Shown here: one piece after another, positions 1 to 8,677 of the stretch
Position numbering within the stretch: position 1 is the stretch's first letter
How the letters are laid out: each line of letters starts with the position of its first letter
From: Cristatella mucedo
Taxonomy: Eukaryota; Bryozoa; Phylactolaemata; Cristatellidae
Length of the DNA stretch: 64,000 nucleotides
NCBI GenBank assembly: GCA_009760855.2
Contig: WPIO01000096.1
Location: 489,001 to 553,000 of the forward strand
Direction: 5' to 3'
Position numbers and translations under genes: made by a program
The notes under the pieces: model-generated
What the model saw: the letters and a program-made list of their open reading frames with translations, nothing else
Databases searched by the model: none
What the model was told of the DNA's origin: nothing

Positions 1-479
1 TTATTCTAAACTAGTGGCAAGCAAAGAGTCGTGTTTGACGTTCGGTGGAGTGTGACCGAGCGATTGATATTTAATGCTAAAATTTAATTTAATTTAAAAA
101 TTTAATGCTAAAGGAATTTTTTTTCATGAATCGTAAAAGGATCGTTCCACATAAGTACAACCTTGGAATAGTTTGTTTTGCAGACACATGGAACCTCGAT
201 TAATTAGTGCGAACTTCTGATTCCAATAGATTAAAAAAAATAGTATTTCACTGTCCAATGCTCTGCAGATAGAATGAAAGCATATGCCTCAATGCTAGCT
301 ACAAAACACGTAAAGCATGCGATGCTGGTGTGCCCGTGTGTCCAGCGACCTCACAGATCTTCTCACCTGGCGGTCACTTATGCCGCTATATTAATCGTCT
401 GCAGACGCAGCTGGAGCTGCAGCTGCTGCTGCCGTAGGCTGGGTGAACCCCGCGAGGAGGCCAACTGGGTTACCCTGGA
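1..479. other. Unassigned left edge
   Basis: AT-rich at first, then CTG-rich from about 400. I recognise no gene, RNA or element. The short reading frames here have no recognisable domain. From about 480 the sequence becomes similar to the satellite unit described below. Confidence 0.5.
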
Positions 480-936
480 AGGTGGAGCTCTAGCAGGCAC
501 AAGCACATGCCAGTGCCAGAGCGTCCGTAACTGCTGCCTGGTTGAAGTTTGAGCAAGCCAGATAGAATGAATAAGATCCATTGGCCCCCATTGTCTCAGT
601 CATTTGCAGCAGCCTACATCCACGATCATTAACTAACTCAATCATTTACTGCTGAAACAGACTATCTGCTTGCATAGGAGGGATGAGGCTTCGGAAGCTG
701 ACGGCTCTTCAACTGAGTGTGGGTAAAGTCGCTTTCGCTCCTCGAATGCAAGAAAGCGTTTCCTCATATTCGAGAGCACGGTTTTGAGAGGCTCTCATTA
801 GGCAGCTTTCTGCAGCTTCTGAGAAATAGCAGCTAGTGCTGCTGCTCCTGCTGTAGCGAGCAGTAGGTAGCTTACCAGCCTAGCTTACTGGTTGGCAAGA
901 AGTACCCTTTTAACTATTCTGCCGATTTCAGCAATA
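480..936. repeat. Diverged satellite blocks outside the main array
   Basis: Positions 480-640 resemble unit-1 positions about 4,866-5,010 (shared run around GGAGCTCTAGCA and CACATGCCAGTGCCAGAGCG). Positions 650-936 resemble the fourth block of the unit, about 4,475-4,755 (TCAACTGAGTGTGGGTAAAG, then CGAATGCAAGAAAGCGTTTC). The order is rearranged and the divergence is clearly higher than inside the array, so this is older flanking satellite. The homology is cut at GATTTCAGCAA (about 936), where a retrotransposon tail begins. Confidence 0.8.
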
Positions 937-2475
937 ATAATAATAATAATAATAATATTGCACTTGATAAAGCGCCCTCAGAGAACTTAATCTCTTTCGA
1001 GGCGCTTTACATTTGCTGCAAAGTGATACGCAACAGAATAGTAAGTACAATCGTGCTTGAAAAACAAACAAAATGAATAACATGGTTAGGGGTTACATGC
1101 ACTGGGTCAGCATGCAAATGTGGTTAGTGGCAGCATGAACAGTGTCAGCACGCATAAGCACATCGAGGACGAATCACAAGGACCCACTAAATGCTGTCCT
1201 AAATAGGTATGTTTTTAAGTTTCTTTTAAATGTGGTCAGGTCAGGGGATGTTCTGATGCAGGTCGAGAGGGAGTTCCAGGCTGTGGGAGCAAACGAGCTA
1301 AATGCACGGTCTTCAAAGGATTTAAGGTTTGTACGAGGTATTTCTAGACTGTTGGATTCCAAAAAGCGAGTGGTACGGTGCTTTGCCTGATGGTGTAGTA
1401 TATCTGAAAGGTAGGCTGGAGCCATAGAATGAAGAGACCTAAAAGTGAGCGACAAAACCTTGAAGTCAATCCGTTGCTTGACTGGTAACCAGTGCAGGTC
1501 GGCGAGAAGTGGAGTAATGTGGCAACTGCGACGCTCACGACAGACAAGCCTAGCTGCAGAGTTTTGCACCAGCTGCAATCGCCTGATCGCACATGCTGGT
1601 AGGCCTGTAAGCAGTGAGTTGCAGAAGTCGAGACGGGATGTCACGAATGCACGGACCAGCTTAGACGTGGTATCCTTATCTAAACAAGCCCTAATATTAG
1701 CAATGTTATGAAGCTGAAAATAGGCTGATTTGACTGTGGAGCTGATGTGGTCGTCTAACGAGAGGTCGCTTTGGAATATGACACCTAGATTTCGAGCTGA
1801 TGCAACTGGAGATATGCTGGCAGAGCCAATTTTGAATGTCAGCCTTTCCAATTTCTGAATAACAATAGGTTTGCCCATAACTAGTAAGTTAGTTTTATCA
1901 TCGTTTAGTTTTAGAAAATTTGCTGCCATCCATGATCGGATGTCATCAATGCATGCAGCAAGTGAGTTGAGAGAATTTGAGGTGCTCGAAGGCTGGGAGG
2001 GATCAAAGCAAAGGTACAACTGAGTGTCATCCGCATAGAAGTGAAAGCCTAGATTGTTCTTGGCAATCACATCAGCGAGAGGGAGAGTATAAACGGTAAA
2101 AAGGACCAAACCTAGCACAGAGCCCTGAGGTACTCCGTATTTTAGAATTACTTCAGATGATCTTTGTCCATTCACGTCAACACTCTGGAGTCTCCCACTG
2201 AGATAGGACCTGAACCACTGCAGAGCAGTGCCAGTGATGCCCAGGCGAGATGAGAGGCGCTCTAGAAGTACTTCGATGGTATCAAAAGCTGCCGAAAGAT
2301 CGAGCAAAACAAGACGAGACACTCTACCCATGTCTGCATTCCTAAGTAGGTCGTTATATACCCGAAGCAATGCTGACTCTGTGGAGTGATTAGCTCTAAA
2401 GCCAGACTGGAACTTACTAGCAAGGTGTGAGGTTTCAATATACGAGTTCAGCTGGTCTGCCACGACCCGTTCCAA
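937..2475 (-). mobile_element. 5'-truncated L2-like non-LTR retrotransposon inserted in satellite
   Basis: The element lies on the minus strand. Its 3' end is at the left: an (AAT)n run at 932-957 followed by a tail motif (CTTGATAAAGCGCCCTCAGAG) that recurs at the ends of many fragments in this window. The right end falls at about 2,470-2,476, where the satellite block resumes with CTGTTGCCGTCCACGATCGG, exactly the sequence that follows the interrupted motif in intact array units. The body encodes reverse transcriptase from just before the first RT motifs to the C-terminus. Endonuclease and any ORF1 are missing, as is usual for 5'-truncated insertions. The class (L2/CR1 group) is inferred from RT style and the A/T-rich microsatellite tail. 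Confidence 0.8.
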
Positions 2476-2679
2476 CCTGTTGCCGTCCACGATCGGTGAT
2501 GCCCGGAAAGTAAGGAAGCCGCCGGTCGTATTAGTCAAGCCGGTGGATTGTGTGGCAGTAGCGGCGGTGCACCTGTTGCTGTTCCTGTTGCTGTAGGTAG
2601 CTCTGTTCCGTAGGTAGCTTAGCAGCCTGGCTTTCTGGTCGGCGAGAAGTTTTTCTGCCGATTTCGGCAACAGAAACAT
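1174..2679 (-). CDS. Chimeric ORF: satellite-derived N-terminus joined to L2-like reverse transcriptase
   Basis: A 501-codon open frame. Residues about 70-501 are a non-LTR reverse transcriptase: motif A LLDLSAAFDTI (about 124-134), motif B YGVPQGSVLG (181-190), catalytic YADD (215-218), motif D region KLNDDKTNLLVMG, then the C-terminal region typical of L2/CR1 enzymes ending in LKTYLFRTAF. Residues 1 to about 69 are not RT: they are antisense satellite, and the first 24 residues recur as a minus-strand frame in every array unit. The ATG is therefore fortuitous. The enzyme would copy element RNA at a nicked target, but without the endonuclease part this copy is not autonomous. The lack of stops over about 430 codons suggests a fairly recent insertion. 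Confidence 0.8.
   Translation of the reverse strand: MFLLPKSAEKLLADQKARLLSYLRNRATYSNRNSNRCTAATATQSTGLTNTTGGFLTFRASPIVDGNRLERVVADQLNSYIETSHLASKFQSGFRANHSTESALLRVYNDLLRNADMGRVSRLVLLDLSAAFDTIEVLLERLSSRLGITGTALQWFRSYLSGRLQSVDVNGQRSSEVILKYGVPQGSVLGLVLFTVYTLPLADVIAKNNLGFHFYADDTQLYLCFDPSQPSSTSNSLNSLAACIDDIRSWMAANFLKLNDDKTNLLVMGKPIVIQKLERLTFKIGSASISPVASARNLGVIFQSDLSLDDHISSTVKSAYFQLHNIANIRACLDKDTTSKLVRAFVTSRLDFCNSLLTGLPACAIRRLQLVQNSAARLVCRERRSCHITPLLADLHWLPVKQRIDFKVLSLTFRSLHSMAPAYLSDILHHQAKHRTTRFLESNSLEIPRTNLKSFEDRAFSSFAPTAWNSLSTCIRTSPDLTTFKRNLKTYLFRTAFSGSL
2476..2607. repeat. Remainder of the satellite block split by the retrotransposon
   Basis: CCGTCCACGATCGGTGATGC and a following CTGTTGCTGTTCCTGTTGCTG run match the fourth block of the array unit (about 4,762-4,845). 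This is the right half of the block whose left half ends at 936. Near-identity with the array units starts at about 2,608. Confidence 0.75.
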
Positions 2680-3029
2680 TCGCCGTTCATGATCGGTGCT
2701 GCCCGGAAAGGTAGCAAGCTGCCGTTGTATCAGATGAGCCGGCAGATGGTGCTTCTGTTGCGGTTAGCTGCTACCGATGACATAGTTGATAATGATCATG
2801 ATCAACTCACCTCCCTCGACGACAAAGCAGAAACCGTTGCTGCCGCGGCGGTTGACAAGTCTGAAACTGCCGCTGCCGAAGCCTCTGCCCTGGCCACCCT
2901 GAGGTCGACCTGCTGACTGTCCCCGAATATGTAGACTCCGAAGAGCTGTTCGCCGCCCATCTCGGTCGAACGACAAGCAGGTGCCGGCGCCTGAGCTTGA
3001 CAGCTGGCGTTGCCACTTAGCTAAGACGG

Positions 3030-3047
3030 CAGCAGCAGCTGCTGCTG
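3030..3047. repeat. CAG/CTG triplet palindrome inside each unit
   Basis: CAGCAGCAGCTGCTGCTG is a perfect palindrome, followed directly by CTGCAGCAG. It can form hairpins on either strand. It recurs in every unit (for example near 6,065 and 9,100) and is one triplet longer in unit 8 (near 24,280). Confidence 0.85.
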
Positions 3048-3790
3048 CTGCAGCAGTAGCTGTGGCGGCTCAACGAGCGGTCTGCTCCAGATGCAGCTCT
3101 CTCGGCAGATGAGGCTGCAGCAGCTGCCGGCTGTTTAACCGAGTGTAGTTCCACTTGGTTTCGCTCCCCTAATTCAAGAGAGCGTTTCCTGAAAATAAAG
3201 AGCAAGGACAAGAGAGAGGAAGGAGGGGAAATTGCGAGGCAATTTGCAATTTGTTCTTGCTCTGGTTCAGCTGAATTGCTAGATAAAACTACCCATTGAA
3301 TTTTTCTGCCGATTTCGGCAACGCAAACTGTCGCCGTCCACGATCGGTGATGCCCAGAAGCTAGCAAGCCGCCGGTCCTATTAGACAAGCCAGTGGACGG
3401 CGTGACAGTAGAGGTGGAGCTCGTGCTGCCGTTAGCTGCCACCGATGACAGAATATATAGTGATCGAGAGCTCCATGAGGCTGCTCCAAGAAAATCCGAT
3501 GACCATAGCTAAAAGAGCCACTGCAACGATTCAGAAAAACTTCATGCTGGCAGAAAATGAAAAGCCCTCGAAGAAATATCTGCAGCGAGCCTATTCAATT
3601 GCATAAGAAACCTTTGCCGTCCCTGATGGGTGATACCCGGCAACTCCAGGTGCCGAATTCGCTGAGGCAGCTGCGGCAGCCTCAGTCTGGGGCTATTAAT
3701 AGCCGCAGTGGCCCTTCCTGCACGTAATTTCGGGCCACATTGTTTAGCTGATCTCTTTTCCCCTGCTCCATATGAGATACTGCTATTAAT

Positions 3791-3935
3791 ATAAGCGAGA
3801 TTTGTGCTAGGCAGACTTACTGACGACTAACATTGGGAACAAAAACTGCAAGCATTCTGACGAGGCAGTCTTTCACTGTACACCTTGCTCCTGCTATAGT
3901 GTCAATAAAAGGCTAACAGTAATATGTCTGATGTC
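3791..3935 (+). promoter_or_regulatory. TATA-like stretch and AATAAA signal inside the unit
   Basis: TATTAATATAAGCGAG near 3,785-3,800 is TATA-like. AATAAA lies at 3,904-3,909 and is followed by a T/G-rich stretch (TGTCTGATGTCGTTG), which is the usual layout of a polyadenylation signal. The same arrangement is in every unit. Whether it is used is unknown, and short A/T motifs also arise by chance. Confidence 0.25.
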
Positions 3936-5079
3936 GTTGCATTGTAGCCTCAGTTTTCATAACAATATAACCCAGTCATTCATTGCTGAAATCGGCTATC
4001 TGCTTGCATAGAACAGATGACGCTGTTGTAGCTACCGGCTGTTCAACTGAGTGTGGCTGGAGTCGCTTTCGCTCTTCGAATGCAAGAAAGCATTTCCTCA
4101 AACTCGGGAGCACGGCTTTGGGCAGCTGTCTTTAGGCAGCTTTCTGCAGCTTATGCTGGAGAGGCAGCTGGTGCCACTGCTCCAGGTGCAGGGAGCCGTA
4201 GGTAGCTTAGTAGCTTGGCTTCCTGGCTAGCAAGAAGTTTCGTTTTAATTTCTCTACCGATTTCGGCAACAGAAACATTCGCCGTTCATGATCGGAGATT
4301 CCCGGAAAGGTAGCAAGCCGCCGGTCGTAATACACGAGCCGGTAGATGGTGTGGCAGTAGAGATGGTTCTTTTTGCGTTTAGCTGCTACCGATGACATAA
4401 TTGATGCATTGTATGATGTCAATGCATTGCAGCCTCAGTTTTCATAACATTCCAACTCAGTCATTTTTTGCTGAAACAGACTATCTGCTAGGATAGGGCA
4501 GATGAGGCTTCGGTAGCTGTCGGCTCTTCAACTGAGTGTGGGTAAAGTCACTTTCGCTCCTCGAATGCAAGAAAGCGTTTCCTCAAATTCGAGAGGACGG
4601 GGTTTGGGCAGCTCTCTTTAGTCTGCGTTCTGCAGCTTCTGTGGAATAGCAGCTGGTGCTGCTACTCCTGCAGTAGGGAGCAGTAGGTAGCTTAGTAGCC
4701 TAGCTTACTGGTTGGCAAGAAGTTCCCTTTTAACTATTCTTCCGATTTCAGCAACACGACCTGTTGCCGTCCACGATCGGTGATGCCCGGAAAGCTAGAA
4801 AGCCACCGGTCGTATTGCTCCTGTTGCTGTTCCTGTTGCTGTTACTCTTGCTGTTCCTGTTGTCAAACGTGGAGCTCTAGCAGACACAAGCACATGCCAG
4901 TGCCAGAGCGTCCGTAGCTGCTGCCGGGTTAAAGTCGGAGTGACCAAGATCCAGTGGCCCCCATTGTCTCAGTCATTTGCAGCAGCCGGCATCCACGATC
5001 ACTGATTCGAGTGTCAAGGAAAAGCACGGCCCCCTATGAGAAAATAGGGACTGATGGTGGAGCTCTCGGCTGACCCACC

Positions 5080-5358
5080 ATGTTCTCGGCCGTCTCGGGT
5101 GCCATGCTCCACATGTTGCTGCTGCTGCTACTTCTTCCCCAGCAGCACACGGAGCCGCAGCAGGGGCAAGTCTCGGGCGATGCCGTGGTGGCTACGTGGG
5201 AGCGAATCGAAGCGCTGCCGCGGTGTGGCGTGTGTTCCTCCCCCGGGCGGAGAGGTGCACACGCCGCACTGCCTCAGCCGTCGAATCGATGGCTGCAGAA
5301 GATACAAGACTGCTGGCCCACGACTGCTGACACAACGATGGTGACAAGGCATCACTAG
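5080..5358 (+). other. Signal-peptide-like 92-codon frame repeated in the array
   Basis: The frame starts MFSAVSGAMLHM, followed by seven leucines (a hydrophobic, signal-peptide-like core). After that come a polar stretch and cysteines at residues 49, 52 and 78. It is intact in units 1-7 (starts 5,080, 8,115, 11,150, 14,186, 17,219, 20,254, 23,290). It is frameshifted in unit 8 and destroyed by the array end in unit 9. The leucine run is simply a CTG repeat, and two other frames overlap the same DNA, so coding is unproven. The pyrimidine run ending in CCCCAG near 5,140 could also act as a splice acceptor. Confidence 0.15.
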
Positions 5359-5642
5359 TGTGAGATCTACCACTAGGAGGACCTGCTTTGCCGGCAGCAC
5401 TCTAAGGGTTCCCGCCCGAGCCTGGGCAAGCACTAGCTATGGCATTGCCATCACGGTCGAAGCGCTAGCAGGTTCAACCACGGGCAATCCACAGCTGCTT
5501 GTAGTTGAAGTCGCTTTGCTCCTCAAATGCAAGTGACCATATTCTGTAAATCGAGAGCACGGCCTTTGGAGGCTCTCTTTAGGCAGCTTTCTGCAGCTTC
5601 AGTTGGAGAGGCAGCTGGTGGTGCTGTTCCAGCTGTATAGTG

Positions 5643-8600
5643 CCGTAGGTAGCTTAGCAGCCTGGCTTTCTGGTCGGCGAGAAGTTTTTCTGCCGATTTC
5701 GGCAACAGAAACATTCGCCGTTCATGATCGGTGCTGCCCGGAAAGGTAGCAAGCTGCCGTTGTATCAGATGAGCCGGCAGATGGTGCTTCTGTTGCGGTT
5801 AGCTGCTACCGATGACATAGTTGATAATGATCATGATCAACTCACCTCCCTCGACGACAAAGCAGAAACCGTTGCTGCCGCGGCGGTTGACAAGTCTGAA
5901 ACTGCCGCTGCCGAAGCCTCTGCCCTGGCCACCCTGAGGTCGACCTGCTGACTGTCCCCGAATATGTAGACTCCGAAGAGCTGTTCGCCGCCCATCTCGG
6001 TCGAACGACAAGCAGGTGCCGGCGCCTGAGCTTGACAGCTGGCGTTGCCACTTAGCTAAGACGGCAGCAGCAGCTGCTGCTGCTGCAGCAGTAGCTGTGG
6101 CGGCTCAACGAGCGGTCTGCTCCAGATGCAGCTCTCTCGGCAGATGAGGCTGCAGCAGCTGCCGGCTGTTTAACCGAGTGTAGTTCCACTTGGTTTCGCT
6201 CCCCTAATTCAAGAGAGCGTTTCCTGAAAAAAAAAGAGCAAGGACAAGAGAGAGGAAGGAGGGGAAATTGCGAGGCAATTTGCAATTTGTTCTTGCTCTG
6301 GTTCAGCTGAATTGCTAGCAAAAACTTCCCATTGAATTTTTCTGCCGATTTCGGCAACGCAAACTGTCGCCGTCCACGATCGGTGATGCCCAGAAGCTAG
6401 CAAGCCGCCGGTCCTATTAGACAAGCCAGTGGACGGCGTGACAGTAGAGGTGGAGCTCGTGCTGCCGTTAGCTGCCACCGATGACAGAATCAATAGTGAT
6501 CGCGAGCTCCATGAGGCTGCTCCAAGAAAATCCGATGACCATAGCCAAAAGAGCCACTGCAACGATTCAGAAAAACTTCATGCTGGCAGAAAATGAAAAG
6601 CCCTCGAAGAAATAGCTGCAGCGAGCCTATTCAATTGCATAAGAAACCTTTGCCGTCCCTGATGGGTGATACCCGGCAACTCCAGGTGCCGAATTCGCTA
6701 AGGCAGCTGCGGCAGCCTCAGTCTGGGGCTATTAATAGCCGCAGTGGCCCTTCCTGCACGTAATTTCGGGCCACATTGTTTAGCTGATCTCTTTTCCCCT
6801 GCTCCATATGAGATACTGCTATTAATATAAGCGAGATTTGTGCTAGGCAGACTTACTGACGACTAACATTGGGAACAAAAACTGCAAGCATTCTGACGAG
6901 GCAGTCTTTCACTGTACACCTTGCTCCTGCTATAGTGTCAATAAAAGGCTAACAGTAATATGTCTGATGTCGTTGCATTGTAGCCTCAGTTTTCATAACA
7001 ATATAACCCAGTCATTCATTGCTGAAATCGGCTATCTGCTTGCATAGAACAGATGACGCTGTTGTAGCTACCGGCTGTTCAACTGAGTGTGGCTGGAGTC
7101 GCTTTCGCTCTTCGAATGCAAGAAAGCATTTCCTCAAACTCGGGAGCACGGCTTTGGGCAGCTGTCTTTAGGCAGCTTTCTGCAGCTTATGCTGGAGAGG
7201 CAGCTGGTGCCACTGCTCCAGGTGCAGGGAGCCGTAGGTAGCTTAGTAGCTTGGCTTCCTGGCTAGCAAGAAGTTTCGTTTTAATTTCTCTACCGATTTC
7301 GGCAACAGAAACATTCGCCGTTCATGATCGGAGATTCCCGGAAAGGTAGCAAGCCGCCGGTCGTAATACACGAGCCGGTAGATGGTGTGGCAGTAGAGAT
7401 GGTTCTTTTTGCGTTTAGCTGCTACCGATGACATAATTGATGCATTGTATGATGCCAATGCATTGCAGCCTCAGTTTTCATAACATTCCAACTCAGTCAT
7501 TTTTTGCTGAAACAGACTATCTGCTAGGATAGGGCAGATGAGGCTTCGGTAGCTGTCGGCTCTTCAACTGAGTGTGGGTAAAGTCACTTTCGCTCCTCGA
7601 ATGCAAGAAAGCGTTTCCTCAAATTCGAGAGGACGGGTTTGGGCAGCTCTCTTTAGTCTGCGTTCTGCAGCTTCTGTGGAATAGCAGCTGGTGCTGCTAC
7701 TCCTGCAGTAGGGAGCAGTAGGTAGCTTAGTAGCCTAGCTTACTGGTTGGCAAGAAGTTCCCTTTTAACTATTCTTCCGATTTCAGCAACACGACCTGTT
7801 GCCGTCCACGATCGGTGATGCCCGGAAAGCTAGAAAGCCACCGGTCGTATTGCTCCTGTTGCTGTTCCTGTTGCTGTTACTCTTGCTGTTCCTGTTGTCA
7901 AACGTGGAGCTCTAGCAGACACAAGCACATGCCAGTGCCAGAGCGTCCGTAGCTGCTGCCGGGTTAAAGTCGGAGTGACCAAGATCCAGTGGCCCCCATT
8001 GTCTCAGTCATTTGCAGCAGCCGGCATCCACGATCACTGATTCGAGTGTCAAGGAAAAGCACGGCCCCCTATGAGAAAATAGGGACTGATGGTGGAGCTC
8101 TCGGCTGACCCACCATGTTCTCGGCCGTCTCGGGTGCCATGCTCCACATGTTGCTGCTGCTGCTACTTCTTCCCCAGCAGCACACGGAGCCGCAGCAGGG
8201 GCAAGTCTCGGGCGATGCCGTGGTGGCTACGTGGGAGCGAATCGAAGCGCTGCCGCGGTGTGGCGTGTGTTCCTCCCCCGGGCGGAGAGGTGCACACGCC
8301 GCACTGCCTCAGCCGTCGAATCGATGGCTGCAGAAGATACAAGACTGCTGGCCCACGACTGCTGACACAACGATGGTGACAAGGCATCACTAGTGTGAGA
8401 TCTACCACTAGGAGGACCTGCTTTGCCGGCAGCACTCTAAGGGTTCCCGCCCGAGCCTGGGCAAGCACTAGCTATGGCATTGCCATCACGGTCGAAGCGC
8501 TAGCAGGTTCAACCACGGGCAATCCACAGCTGCTTGTAGTTGAAGTCGCTTTGCTCCTCAAATGCAAGTGACCATATTCTGTAAATCGAGAGCACGGCCT

Positions 8601-8677
8601 TTGGAGGCTCTCTTTAGGCAGCTTTCTGCAGCTTCAGTTGGAGAGGCAGCTGGTGGTGCTGTTCCAGCTGTATAGTG
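5643..8677. repeat. Array unit 2
   Basis: Shares CTCTTCGAATGC (near 7,108) with unit 1, where units 3-9 have CTCCTCGAATGC. Has an A-run GAAAAAAAAAGAGC near 6,226 in place of GAAAATAAAGAGC. Carries the GATGCCAATGC variant near 7,452. Confidence 0.9.

Larger units (their letters stand above)
2608..5642. repeat. Array unit 1 (left-edge copy, most diverged)
   Basis: The marker CCGATTTCGGCAAC or a close variant occurs at 2,658, 3,309, 4,257 and 4,742, giving block spacings of 651, 948, 485 and 951 bp (to the next unit). Compared with inner copies it carries several private substitutions: GATAAAACTACCC near 3,281, ATATATAGTGATCGAGAG near 3,450, AAATATCTGC near 3,571, GCTGAGGCAG near 3,660, and an extra G near 4,606. 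This edge copy has more substitutions than any inner copy I compared. Confidence 0.9.

Noticed and set aside
2689-2916. 75-codon frame repeated in all nine units
   Set aside because: Identical copies follow from array homogeneity. Two minus-strand frames are open over the same bases and there is no recognisable domain.
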